Part shown: positions 1 to 7,566 of the stretch, piece after piece | How the letters are laid out: each line of letters opens with the position of its first letter | Numbering within the stretch: position 1 is the stretch's first letter | Origin: Vulcanimicrobiota bacterium | Lineage (GTDB): Bacteria; Vulcanimicrobiota; Vulcanimicrobiia; Vulcanimicrobiales; Vulcanimicrobiaceae | Length of the DNA: 30,087 bases | NCBI GenBank assembly: GCA_014304965.1 | Contig: JACRTZ010000042.1 | Location: 1-30,087 of the forward strand | Direction: 5' to 3' | Notes under the pieces: model-generated | Told to the model about the DNA's origin: nothing | Databases searched by the model: none | The model's input: the letters and a program-made list of their open reading frames with translations, nothing else | Position numbers and translations under genes: made by a program

Positions 1-2
1 AA

Positions 3-110
3 ACCGCAAGCGCCGCGTTGCGTGGGGGGCTGGGGCCGCCGTACGCGCTTGCCCGCTGCGCGGCGTTTGCGGTGGCACTCGCGCGCGGGTCGTCCGCGCG
101 GGCGGCGTGA
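3..110 (+). CDS. C-terminal fragment of an unidentified protein (5' end outside window)
   Basis: An open frame runs from the window edge to a TGA at 108-110 and encodes about 35 residues rich in Ala, Arg and Leu. The stop shares one base with the ATG at 110 of the next gene, the same tight coupling seen throughout this block, so this is probably the tail of the preceding operon gene. The fragment is too short and low in complexity to assign a family. The context (lipid A and LPS genes downstream) suggests an envelope gene, but that is only inference. Confidence 0.4.
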   Translation, partial: TASAALRGGLGPPYALARCAAFAVALARGSSARAA

Positions 111-832
111 TGCTGCGCATATACCATACGTCCGATTTGCACGATCGTCGCGGGATCGCCGCGCCGCTGCGCTCGCTGCGCGCCGAGGCGCCGGGGTTGT
201 TGTTCGATTGCGGCGACTCGCTGCGCGGAAGCCAGACGGTGTACCGCGCTCGCGAACCGATTTCGGCCGAACTCGACGACGCCGGATACGATGCGCAAGG
301 CGTCGGCAATCGCGAGTTTCATTACGCTTTCGGCCTGATGTCGGCGCGCGCGCGCCGCATGCGCAGGCCGCTCGTCTGTTCGAACTTGTCGGACCGCTAC
401 GCCCGCCCGCTGCCGTTCGTCTCGGAGGTATCGTTCGAAAGCGGCGGCGTCGCGGTGCGCGTGTTCTCGCTACTGGTCGTGCAATATCCGCCCGGCAGCC
501 CGTGGGAACGGATGTTCGGATGGTCGTTTCGCGATCCCATCGCGGTTGCACGCGAGCATGCGGCGCGCGCGCGCGACGGCGAAGTGCTCGTCGTGCTCTC
601 GCACCTCGGCTTACGCTCCGACCGCGAACTCGCGCGCGCGGTTCCGCGGCTCGATCTCGTTCTCGGAGGGCATAGTCACGATACGCTGCACGCGCCCGAG
701 TTTGCCGGCAACGTGCCGATCGTGCACGCGGGGCCGTATGGACGCTTCGTGTCTCGCACCGAACTCGACGTTCGCTCCGGGCGCGCAACGATCGCGGAAT
801 TTGCGTTGCTGCCGTTGCTCCCGGCGGCCTGA
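107..832 (+). CDS. Calcineurin-like metallophosphoesterase (5'-nucleotidase N-domain type)
   Basis: A 240-residue single-domain phosphoesterase. Visible metal-site motifs in order are HTSDLHD near the N-terminus, FDCGDS at about 33-38, GVGNREFH at about 65-72, VVLSHLG at about 165 and GGHSHD at about 186. The pattern is that of the UshA/CpdB N-domain, but the C-terminal 5'-nucleotidase domain is missing and there is no signal peptide, so it is probably cytoplasmic. The usual GNHE motif reads GNRE, so the His that normally assists catalysis is Arg. GTG at 107 and ATG at 110 are adjacent starts; the ATG shares a base with the previous stop. Its position just before an LpxB-like gene raises the possibility of a lipid A or nucleotide-sugar phosphatase role, which is inference. 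Substrate unknown. Confidence 0.85.
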   Translation: MMLRIYHTSDLHDRRGIAAPLRSLRAEAPGLLFDCGDSLRGSQTVYRAREPISAELDDAGYDAQGVGNREFHYAFGLMSARARRMRRPLVCSNLSDRYARPLPFVSEVSFESGGVAVRVFSLLVVQYPPGSPWERMFGWSFRDPIAVAREHAARARDGEVLVVLSHLGLRSDRELARAVPRLDLVLGGHSHDTLHAPEFAGNVPIVHAGPYGRFVSRTELDVRSGRATIAEFALLPLLPAA

Positions 833-835
833 AGC

Positions 836-1984
836 GTGCGCCGCGTCTTGTTCGTCAGCAACGGTCACGGCGAGAGCGCCATCGCCGAGCGGATCGCGCA
901 GGAGGCGGCGGCGCTTGCGCGCGCGCCGCTCGGACTCGATCACCTCGCGCTGGTCGGCGTGCCGCAGGCGGGCGGCCCGCTTACGATGGTCGGGCCGCGA
1001 CGTTCGCTGCCGAGCGGCGGCCTCGTTGCCATGGGCAACGTGCGGGCATTCGCGCGCGATCTGCGCGCCGGATTCGCGGGATTGTTCGCGCAGCAAGTGG
1101 GATTCTTGCGCGCGGAAGGTTCCCGCTACGACGCGGTGGTCGCGGTCGGCGATGCGTACGCGCTCTCGCTCGCGCGGCTTGCCAAACGACCGACCATCTT
1201 CGTCGGCACGGCGAAGAGCGTGTACTGCGCTCCGTACGGGCGCTGGGAGCGGCGCTTATTGCGCAAAGCATCGCGTACGTTCGTACGCGATGCGGCGACG
1301 GCGGAACGCTTGCGCGCGCAAGGCGTCGCGGCCGAAGCGCCGGGCAACGTCATCGCGGACCTGACCGTAACGGACGGGGCCGCGGCGCCGCCCGCGGCGA
1401 TTGCGATCTTGCCCGGCAGCCGAGAGCCCGCGTACGCCGAGGCGCTGGTCTTGACGCGCATCGTGCGCGCGCTTTCCGGGGGCGTCCCGGCCACGCTCTC
1501 GATCGCACCCGGCCTGGATCCGGAGCGCTTTGCCTCCGCCCTGGCCTCGGACGGATGGAGCGTCGAGCGGCAGTCCGAAGGGCCGGTGGCGTTTACCGCG
1601 CGGTTCGGGGAGCATGCGGTCTTCGGCTGGCAGGGCCCGGCCGGCGCCCTTTTTGGTTCCGCAGCGATTGCGCTCGGCCAAGCGGGGACGGCGAACGAAC
1701 AGGCGGCCGCGGCCGGGCTGCCCGTCGTTGCGCTCGACGACGACGGACCGCCCGGCGGCCGGCGGCGGCGCGAGAGCTGGTACCGGATGCGTCAGCGGCG
1801 TTTGCTCGGGGAAGCGCTCGTCCTGGTGCGGCCCGACCCTGACGCGGGCGCCGCCGCGGTGCAGGCGCTGCTCGACGACGCTCCGCGCCGCGCGCGGATG
1901 GGAGCGGTCGGCCGGGAGCGCATGGGCCCTCCCGGCGGCACGCGCGCGGTGGCGCTGGCGGTTGTGGAAGTCGTGCAAGCGTGA
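836..1984 (+). CDS. Lipid-A-disaccharide synthase-related protein (LpxB-like)
   Basis: A 382-residue GT-B fold protein opening with VLFVSNGHGES, the signature of the LpxB-related family found in Cyanobacteria and Deinococcota (TIGR03492-type). Later landmarks are AVGDAYAL at about 103, the FVGTAKS segment at about 123, ILPGSREPAYAE at about 190 and a donor-site-like region GQAGTANEQAAAAGLPVVAL at about 282. True LpxB joins UDP-diacylglucosamine and lipid X; whether this branch does the same reaction is not established. The start is GTG at 836, three bases after the upstream stop, and the TGA overlaps the next GTG. Placement in an LPS-export operon supports a role in lipid A or another glycolipid. 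Confidence 0.85.
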   Translation: MRRVLFVSNGHGESAIAERIAQEAAALARAPLGLDHLALVGVPQAGGPLTMVGPRRSLPSGGLVAMGNVRAFARDLRAGFAGLFAQQVGFLRAEGSRYDAVVAVGDAYALSLARLAKRPTIFVGTAKSVYCAPYGRWERRLLRKASRTFVRDAATAERLRAQGVAAEAPGNVIADLTVTDGAAAPPAAIAILPGSREPAYAEALVLTRIVRALSGGVPATLSIAPGLDPERFASALASDGWSVERQSEGPVAFTARFGEHAVFGWQGPAGALFGSAAIALGQAGTANEQAAAAGLPVVALDDDGPPGGRRRRESWYRMRQRRLLGEALVLVRPDPDAGAAAVQALLDDAPRRARMGAVGRERMGPPGGTRAVALAVVEVVQA

Positions 1985-3753
1985 ACCGCATTGCCGCGCT
2001 CGTCCTCGCGACGTTTTTCGTGCTGGTTCAGCTCTACACGTCGCTCGCGGCGCTCTCGCCGACCCCGCCGGTCGGCTACCTGTTCCTCTCGCGCGCGACC
2101 GCGGCCGCGGCGGTGGCGCTTCTCGGCATCTCGGCGACGGTTGGGATCGTGCTCGCGCTTCGCGAGCGGGCCGCCGGTCGAACGGGTTCGCGTTGGATCG
2201 TGCTGCCCTGGATCGGTGCGAGCGCGCTCAGCGCGCTCGCCGGCCTGGACCCGCGCTCGGGCCTGGAAGTGGTGGGCTGTATGCTCATGGCCGCCGGTTT
2301 TCACGCCGCCCTGGTCCGCTGGTACCGCCGGCCCCCGGTCGCGCGGGCGGTTCTCGGGGCGTATCTGTGTTTCGGATTGTTCGCGGCGGTCGCGGCGCTC
2401 GCGATGGTCGCCGTCCGGCGCCCGCTGATGCTGAGCGAACTCAATCACGGCCGCGCGGCCGGCTTTTTCGTGACCGCCAATCAGTTCGCGGCCTTCCTCT
2501 TACTTTGCGGCTTTGTCGCGTTCGGGGTAGCGCAGGCCGGCCGCGGTTGGTTGCGGCCGCTCGGGTGGGCGACGACGGTCGCGTCAGCAGCCGCCCTGAT
2601 CGCGACCTTTTCACGTTCGGGCTGGATCGGGGCGATCGCGGGCGCTCTGTTCCTCGCCATCGCGCATCGCCGTTGGCTGCCGGCGGCGGGGATCGCGGCG
2701 TTCGCGGCCGCCGGGGCCATGCTCTTGCTGACGGTGCCCGTTGCCCGCCACGATCCCGCCGACGCGTTCAACCGGATAGCGGTCGCGCTGGCCGGGCTGC
2801 GCGCGGCCGAACTTTTTCCGATGACCGGCACGGGGCCAATGGCGTACTGGCGGGTCTATCCGAGCCTGCGCCCGATCGACGGGGCCCCGCCGGGAACGTT
2901 CGGCGCCCTCCATCCGCACAATGCCTACCTTTCGCTCGCGGGCGAACTCGGGCTGGTCGGCCTCGTCGCCGTTTTCGCGGGCTGGTGGGCCTTCGGACGC
3001 GCGGTCACCGCGCGGCTGCGGGCTGCCTCGGCGACGCCCGCGCGCGAGCGGCGGCAGTTGGGACTCGCGGTCTGCGCGGGGCTTGCGGCGGCTCTGGTCC
3101 AAGGTCTGTTCGATACGATCGGGGTCGTACAGATGGCCTTTGTTTGGATTCCCTACACCGCGCTCGCCTTGGCCGCCGCGCGCGACGGTCTGGGGGAACC
3201 GAACGTGATGCGCTGCCGGCTCGCCGTTCTGCTCGCACTGGCCGCCTGCTCCGCCCCGCCACCCGCCCCGCACGCTTCGAGTCCGCCCTCGCCCGCCACG
3301 GCCGCGCCCGTCCCGATCAAAATCCGCGGTCACGGCGTCCCGGGCGATCCCGGCTCGAAGTACATCTACTTAACCGAGCAAAAGAAGAATCGCATCGTGT
3401 ACGCTCTGCGCGCCGACTCCAACACCTCGATCAGAACCTCGCAAGGAAACGGCCGAAGCGATTTCGTGCGGCCGCACGTGATCTTTCACGCAACCGTTGC
3501 CCGCACGCTGACCGCCGATGCGCCGCATGCGACGGTGCTCGAGCGCGACAAGAGCGTGCTGATGACCGGGGGCGTGCTGACCCATTCGAACGACGGCATG
3601 ACCTTGACGAGCGACACCCTGCGCTACGACGACGCGCGCGAAACGCTGCACGGCGAGGGACACGTCACGATCTCGACGGCGGCCGGAGAACGTTTGACCG
3701 GAAACTATTTCGATTACGACCTGCGCACGACCGAAATGCACGTGACGCCGTGA
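1981..3753 (+). CDS. O-antigen ligase/polymerase-like membrane protein joined in frame to an LptC-like lipoprotein domain
   Basis: One uninterrupted frame of 590 residues. Residues 1-400 have about ten hydrophobic segments and the Wzy_C/WaaL-type signature LHPHNAYLSLAGELGLVGL at about 303-321, typical of O-antigen ligases and polymerases. At residues 410-425 a second signal-like stretch appears (MRCRLAVLLALAAC) with a lipobox LAAC, then a Pro/Ala/Ser linker and an LptC/OstA-like beta domain (IKIRGHG... through GEGHVTISTAAGERLTG) to the end. The usual separate genes are ~400 and ~180 residues, matching the two halves. An internal ATG at 3208 (GTG at 3205) follows GGGGGAA at 3192-3198, so LptC may also be made by internal initiation. 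The start GTG overlaps the previous stop; the end overlaps lptB. LptC receives LPS from LptFG and passes it to the periplasmic bridge. Confidence 0.8.
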   Translation: MNRIAALVLATFFVLVQLYTSLAALSPTPPVGYLFLSRATAAAAVALLGISATVGIVLALRERAAGRTGSRWIVLPWIGASALSALAGLDPRSGLEVVGCMLMAAGFHAALVRWYRRPPVARAVLGAYLCFGLFAAVAALAMVAVRRPLMLSELNHGRAAGFFVTANQFAAFLLLCGFVAFGVAQAGRGWLRPLGWATTVASAAALIATFSRSGWIGAIAGALFLAIAHRRWLPAAGIAAFAAAGAMLLLTVPVARHDPADAFNRIAVALAGLRAAELFPMTGTGPMAYWRVYPSLRPIDGAPPGTFGALHPHNAYLSLAGELGLVGLVAVFAGWWAFGRAVTARLRAASATPARERRQLGLAVCAGLAAALVQGLFDTIGVVQMAFVWIPYTALALAAARDGLGEPNVMRCRLAVLLALAACSAPPPAPHASSPPSPATAAPVPIKIRGHGVPGDPGSKYIYLTEQKKNRIVYALRADSNTSIRTSQGNGRSDFVRPHVIFHATVARTLTADAPHATVLERDKSVLMTGGVLTHSNDGMTLTSDTLRYDDARETLHGEGHVTISTAAGERLTGNYFDYDLRTTEMHVTP

Positions 3754-4505
3754 CCGTGCAAGCACCGGTCGCGCGGCGCATCGTCATGGAAGCGCTAGTG
3801 AAGCGCTACGGCCCGCGCACCGTCGTCAACGGCGTCAGTGCGAGCGTGGGCACGGGCGAAGTCGTCGGGCTGCTGGGGCCAAACGGCGCGGGCAAGACCA
3901 CGACGTTCTACATGGTGGTCGGACTCGTCAAGCCCGACGCCGGCCGCGTCGCGCTCGCGACCGAGGATGCCCTGGTGGACCTGACCGGGCTGCCGATGTA
4001 TCAGCGGGCGCGCTCGGGAATCGGCTATCTGGCCCAGGAGAACTCGATCTTCCGCAAGCTTTCCGTCGGCGACAACATTCGCCTGATCTGGGAAATGAAC
4101 GGCGTTCCGCGGCGCGAGCAGGAGCGCCGGCTGCCCGCGCTGCTCGACGAGTTCGGGCTCTCGAAGTTCATCGCCGCGCGCGGCGATTCGCTTTCCGGCG
4201 GCGCGCGCCGCCGCGTGGAGATCGCGCGCGCGATCTCCACCGATCCGGCTTTTCTGCTGCTCGACGAACCGTTCACCGGCATCGATCCGATCGCGGTCAA
4301 GGACATCCAAGTGATGATCCGTCAGCTGCGCGATCGCGGCTTGGGCATCTTGATCACGGATCATCAGGTGCGCGAAACGCTCGAGATTGTGGACCGTGCG
4401 TACATCCTCAACGAAGGCAAGATCATCATCTCGGGAAGCGCGCACGAAGTGCTGGAGTCGCCGCTCGCGCGGCAGTTCTACCTGGGCGAAGGTTTTCGTC
4501 TGTAA
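3750..4505 (+). CDS. lptB: LPS export ABC transporter ATP-binding protein LptB
   Basis: A 251-residue ABC ATPase that powers extraction of LPS from the inner membrane by LptFG. Walker A is GPNGAGKT at residues 43-50. The Q-loop lies in YLAQENSIF, the signature is LSGGARRRVEIARAI (the common LSGGE has Ala instead of Glu), Walker B is LLLDEPFTGIDP, and the H-loop is in LITDHQVRETLEI. The EIARAI and PFTGIDP segments are characteristic of LptB rather than generic transport ATPases. The start is GTG at 3750, overlapping the TGA of the LptC domain in the GTGA arrangement; a later ATG at 3786 would also give an intact ABC domain. The stop TAA overlaps the permease ATG. Order LptC-LptB-LptF/G supports one translationally coupled export operon. 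Confidence 0.95.
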   Translation: MTVQAPVARRIVMEALVKRYGPRTVVNGVSASVGTGEVVGLLGPNGAGKTTTFYMVVGLVKPDAGRVALATEDALVDLTGLPMYQRARSGIGYLAQENSIFRKLSVGDNIRLIWEMNGVPRREQERRLPALLDEFGLSKFIAARGDSLSGGARRRVEIARAISTDPAFLLLDEPFTGIDPIAVKDIQVMIRQLRDRGLGILITDHQVRETLEIVDRAYILNEGKIIISGSAHEVLESPLARQFYLGEGFRL

Positions 4506-5659
4506 TGGAGCGCGCGCTCGCGGCCCTGCGCGAGGCGTGGCCGACATTTCCGGCCGTCGCGATCCTCGATCGCTATATGGTCGCCGAACTCGGCGGACCG
4601 TTCGCGTTCGGCCTGTCGGCATTCGCGCTGATTTTCGCTGCCACGAACCTGTTGGCGATCAGCCGCTTGATCGCCGAGCAGCATGCGCCGCTGGTCTCCG
4701 CGATGGAATATTTCTTCTGGCAGTTTCCGCAGATCCTCATCACCGTGGTGCCGATGGCGATGCTGCTCGGCGTGCTGCTCGCGTTGCAGCGCATCTCCGG
4801 CGAAAGCGAACTGACCGCGCTCAAAGCCGGGGGCGTCGGCCTCGTGCGCGCGGTTGCGCCGCTCCTGATCGTGGGCTTCGCCGTGTCCGTGCTCTCGCTC
4901 GTGCTGCAAGAAGGCGTCGTTCCGTACGCCAACGACCGGGCCACGTATTTGCGCGAAAACGTGATCAAGCAAGTCGGCGCCTTCGGCGGCGGCAGCCATA
5001 CGGTGACCTCGAGCTTGCCGGGCGGCGGCCGGCAGGTAACGTTTTTCGTGGGGTACGACCCCGTCACGCAGTCGCTCCTCGACGTGACGCTGATCAAGTA
5101 CGACGCCCTCAACAAGCCGCAAGTGATCGTGTTCGCCGACCGGGCGAAGTACCAGCAGCCGACCTGGACTTTCAGCAACGCGCAAGAATACAGTTTCAAT
5201 CCCGACGGTACGACGCACTTGTTGCAAGCGCCGCAACAGCAGGTGGACGTGGGCGAGCGGCCGAGCCAGATCCAGGAGACGATCACGAACAAGAACCGCG
5301 AAGAGATGAGCCGCTCGCAACTGCGCGAAGTGGTCGCCTCCGGGCAACTGTCGCCGCCGGAAATGCGCGCGTATCAGACCACGTATGAAGAAAAGCTCGC
5401 GCGTCCGTTCGCTTCGTTCGTGTTCGCCTTGATCGCCGTACCGTTCGGCTTGCGCGCGCCGCGCTCGGGCGGCGGCACCGGGCTCGGTTTCGGTCTCGCC
5501 GTCGCGATCGTCTTCGTGTACTTCGTGATCGCGAGCGTCGCGTCGGCGTTCACGAGCAGTTTGAACGGCGGTTACGTGGTTTCTGCGCTCGGCGCGTGGA
5601 TGCCGAACGCGCTCTTCACCGGCATCGGCGCGTATCTTCTGCAGCGCGCGGCGCGTTAG
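4505..5659 (+). CDS. LptF/LptG family LPS export permease
   Basis: A 384-residue YjgP/YjgQ-family permease, the membrane partner of LptB. It opens with LDRYMVAELGGPF, has three hydrophobic helices in residues 30-140 containing the family's GESELTALKAGG coupling stretch, a large periplasmic beta domain (about 150-265), and three more helices from about residue 300 to the end. Only one permease gene is present here, whereas Enterobacteria have lptF and lptG. Either this acts as a homodimer, as suggested for other single-gene lineages, or the second gene is elsewhere. The ATG overlaps the lptB stop. The TAG stop at 5657-5659 lies exactly at the junction with a MITE-like element whose inverted repeat starts there. 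Confidence 0.93.
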   Translation: MERALAALREAWPTFPAVAILDRYMVAELGGPFAFGLSAFALIFAATNLLAISRLIAEQHAPLVSAMEYFFWQFPQILITVVPMAMLLGVLLALQRISGESELTALKAGGVGLVRAVAPLLIVGFAVSVLSLVLQEGVVPYANDRATYLRENVIKQVGAFGGGSHTVTSSLPGGGRQVTFFVGYDPVTQSLLDVTLIKYDALNKPQVIVFADRAKYQQPTWTFSNAQEYSFNPDGTTHLLQAPQQQVDVGERPSQIQETITNKNREEMSRSQLREVVASGQLSPPEMRAYQTTYEEKLARPFASFVFALIAVPFGLRAPRSGGGTGLGFGLAVAIVFVYFVIASVASAFTSSLNGGYVVSALGAWMPNALFTGIGAYLLQRAAR

Positions 5660-5691
5660 GAGCCTGTCGGACTATGCTCGCGCACACTGCT
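5657..5691 (+). repeat. Left terminal inverted repeat of the MITE-like element
   Basis: The first 27 bases match the reverse complement of 5904-5930 exactly. The next bases, CACTG and TGC, still match with single differences between them. The repeat overlaps the TAG stop codon of the upstream permease gene. Confidence 0.85.
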
Positions 5692-5835
5692 GCAGGTGAT
5701 CTTGAGCCGATTTCGAGGAGAGGCGGAGGGAGCATAGCAGCGCTCTGTGACCGAAGACTCGACGATGAAATCGGACAAAATAATCGCAGCCCTTGGGGTT
5801 GCGCACGGCGACGGCCGCCCGCTTCGTCTCTTCTC

Positions 5836-5859
5836 GCTCAAATGACGCTGTCATTTAGC
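5836..5859. repeat. Hairpin inside the MITE-like element
   Basis: AAATGAC at 5840-5846 and GTCATTT at 5850-5856 are perfect complements around a three-base loop, with GCT/AGC extending the stem beyond one unpaired C. No T-run follows, so it does not look like an intrinsic terminator. Confidence 0.45.
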
Positions 5860-5895
5860 GCTCGTCGATCCTTGCCGACGGCACGCGGCGTGCGC

Positions 5896-5930
5896 AACAG
5901 TGCGCGCGAGCATAGTCCGACAGGCTCCTA
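5896..5930 (-). repeat. Right terminal inverted repeat of the MITE-like element
   Basis: Mirror partner of 5657-5691, ending CAGGCTCCTA. It stops three bases before the GTG start of the DUF3084 gene, so the element may now carry that gene's promoter or ribosome-binding context. Confidence 0.85.
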
Positions 5931-5933
5931 GAG

Positions 5934-6878
5934 GTGGGAACCCTTGGCGGCACCGTCCTGATCGTCGCGTTCACGCTGGTCGCAGGCGCGATCGCGTACA
6001 TTGGCGACCGCGTCGGACATCAGATCGGGCGCAAACGGCTGACGCTGTTCAACTTGCGTCCGAAGTACACGTCAACGATCATCGCGGTCGCGACCGGGAT
6101 GGCGATCGCGCTGCTCGTCACGGCGTCCTCGCTGCTTTTCTCGCAGTACGCGCGCGCGGCGTTCTTCCATCTTGACGAGATCAACAATCGTGTCAATCAA
6201 TTGCAAGCCGAAGCCGATTCGCTCAACAAACGCGTTCGCGAGAGCAACGTCGTGGTCAATCGCGGCGACTTGCTCTACGAGCAGTACTTGCCGCTCGAAT
6301 CCTCGCAGGCGCGCGCCGACCGCCTCAAGCGTTTGGCGGCCTTCTTCGACGCGGTGGTGCTCTCGCTCAACCGCCGCTACGTCCCGCTCGGTCTCAAACC
6401 GGTCGCACTCAAATCGAGCGATCCCGCCGTACGGCGGCAGTTCGACGCGCTCTTGACCGACCAGCGCGTGCAGGGCTTCTTGCTCACCGGTCCGGTGATC
6501 GTCATCGCGATCGCGGATCAGAACCTGTTCGTCAACGACCCGATCCATTTCGGATTGCAGCCCTACGCCGATCGCCGCATCTTCGCCGCGCACGTTCCGA
6601 TCGCGAGCATCGAGGTGGACGGCGGGACGAAGGTGGTCCCGCAGATCGCCTACGCCCAACTGAGCACCGCGGTTCAGGACGCTGCCATCACGGCGGGCAT
6701 GCCGAGCCCGTTCGCGCGCCCGCTTCCCGCCCTGAGCACGAGCGAGGTGGAAACCACCCGCCGCCAGATCCGGGACGGCCGCGGCCGCTTCTACATCGTC
6801 GCTCGAACGCCGATCGACGTCTACCCGCACACGGGCGGGATTCCGGTCTCGTTCGAGTTGAGCAGGACCCCGCGGTGA
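5934..6878 (+). CDS. DUF3084 domain membrane protein
   Basis: A 314-residue protein of the DUF3084 family, best known from Cyanobacteria and Deinococcota; its function is not established. Two hydrophobic segments at about residues 6-22 and 47-68 flank the family's GDRVGHQIGRKRLTLFNLRPKY-type loop. A coiled-coil-like stretch (NNRVNQLQAEADSLNKRV) follows at about 82-99, then a soluble domain presumably outside the cytoplasm. The start is GTG at 5934, just after the MITE-like element; the family usually begins with the first helix, so this start fits. The TGA overlaps the GTG of the RuvC-like gene, and the pairing is also known from cyanobacteria, suggesting a shared but unknown process. Confidence 0.85.
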   Translation: MGTLGGTVLIVAFTLVAGAIAYIGDRVGHQIGRKRLTLFNLRPKYTSTIIAVATGMAIALLVTASSLLFSQYARAAFFHLDEINNRVNQLQAEADSLNKRVRESNVVVNRGDLLYEQYLPLESSQARADRLKRLAAFFDAVVLSLNRRYVPLGLKPVALKSSDPAVRRQFDALLTDQRVQGFLLTGPVIVIAIADQNLFVNDPIHFGLQPYADRRIFAAHVPIASIEVDGGTKVVPQIAYAQLSTAVQDAAITAGMPSPFARPLPALSTSEVETTRRQIRDGRGRFYIVARTPIDVYPHTGGIPVSFELSRTPR

Positions 6879-7306
6879 CCGAGGGGGCGATCCTGGGAAT
6901 CGACCCCGGGACCCGCAAGTGCGGCTACGCCGTCGTCGCCGTCCCGGGAGGCGACGCGCTCGAACTCGGCATCGTCGCGCCCGAGGCGCTGGCCGAGCGC
7001 ATCGCGAGCCTCCTGGAACGGCTGCCGATCCGCTCGGTCGCGCTCGGCGGCGGCACCCATACGGCGGCGGTGGCGGCGGTCGTCGCACGCCTCGGGCTGC
7101 CGTTGCGGGTCGTGGACGAACGCGAAACGACGCTGCTCGCTCGCCGGCGCTACTTCGAAGTGAACCCCCCGCGCGGCTGGCGGCGCTTGATCCCGCGCGG
7201 GATGCTCCTGCCGCCCCGGCCCATCGACGACTTCGCCGCGCTCCTCATCGCCGAGCGGCTTTTAGAGGAAGAGGCCCGGGCGAAGGCCGCCGGCGAGACG
7301 GCCTAG
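6875..7306 (+). CDS. RuvC-like RNase H-fold protein paired with DUF3084
   Basis: A 143-residue protein starting ILGIDPGTRKCGYAVV, the first strand and catalytic-Asp loop of RuvC/YqgF-type nucleases (D10). Acidic residues continue in VVDERETTLLARR (E82/E84) and PIDDFAALLIAE (D118/D119), giving a plausible D-E-D active site. It is shorter than RuvC (about 165) and about the size of YqgF, but resembles neither closely. It starts at GTG 6875 inside the stop of DUF3084. It could be a Holliday-junction or structured-nucleic-acid nuclease; the membrane partner makes that puzzling. The assignment to the fold is firm, the substrate is not. Confidence 0.8.
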   Translation: MTEGAILGIDPGTRKCGYAVVAVPGGDALELGIVAPEALAERIASLLERLPIRSVALGGGTHTAAVAAVVARLGLPLRVVDERETTLLARRRYFEVNPPRGWRRLIPRGMLLPPRPIDDFAALLIAERLLEEEARAKAAGETA

Positions 7307-7345
7307 GGGCGGGTCCGAGCCCTGACCGGGCATCCCCCGCTTTGA
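7307..7345 (+). terminator. Possible terminator after the DUF3084/RuvC-like operon
   Basis: GCGGG at 7309-7313 pairs with CCCGC at 7336-7340, and inside it GCCC at 7319-7322 pairs with GGGC at 7328-7331 across TGACC. The tail is TTTGATTT. The stem has an internal loop, so it is weaker than the one at 10295. Confidence 0.4.
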
Positions 7346-7566
7346 TTTGCTGGAAGGAGTCGCCCTTATCCGGTCGTAATCGGAACGTCGGCTGCGCTCA
7401 AACGAGGGGCGTACTTTACGTGTCTTTGCTTTTCAAGCGGAGTCGCGTGTATTTCAAGGGTCCGGCGAAGGCAAACTCGGCAACTCTCTCCGGCTTGCGA
7501 AATGGGTACGATCTCGATGCGAACGCTGCCGACGAAGCTGTGGCTTCTTACTCTTCTGGAGGATTT
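7346..7566 (+). promoter_or_regulatory. Long leader region of the porin gene
   Basis: About 220 bases with no convincing gene and visibly lower GC than the surroundings. One sigma70-like pair is TTGCTT (7426-7431), 17 bases, then GTATTT (7449-7454), which would leave a 5' untranslated region of about 105 bases. GGAGG at 7558-7562 precedes the ATG by four bases. No known riboswitch was recognised. A long leader is common for abundant outer-membrane proteins and would allow sRNA control, but that is inference. Confidence 0.35.

Larger units (their letters stand above)
5657..5930. mobile_element. MITE-like non-autonomous element with long terminal inverted repeats
   Basis: The left end starts TAGGAGCCTGTCGGACTATG at 5657 and the right end (5904-5930) is its exact reverse complement over 27 bases. 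Similarity continues with mismatches to about 35 bases. The 274-bp unit is too small for a transposase and its short frames look like no known enzyme. The outermost TA on each side could be a TA target duplication, as made by IS630/Tc1-type transposases, but one copy cannot prove this. It separates the LptF/G gene from DUF3084. Removing the unit with one TA would leave TAG followed at once by AGGTG, placing the two genes four bases apart, so the insertion appears to split an older operon. Confidence 0.75.

Noticed and set aside
22..675. Arg-rich 217-codon frame on plus strand at the window start
   Set aside because: It overlaps the metallophosphoesterase in another frame, has extreme Arg content and no family motif; a by-product of high GC.
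1530..3749. Open frame extending about 740 codons upstream of lptB
   Set aside because: It is antiphase to the LpxB-like and ligase/LptC genes, and composition is Arg/Pro-rich; the ABC domain starts at 3750, so the upstream part is not coding.
5656..5931. Small frames inside the MITE-like element on both strands
   Set aside because: They run into the inverted repeats and end with repeat-encoded residues; no transposase motif and no ribosome site.
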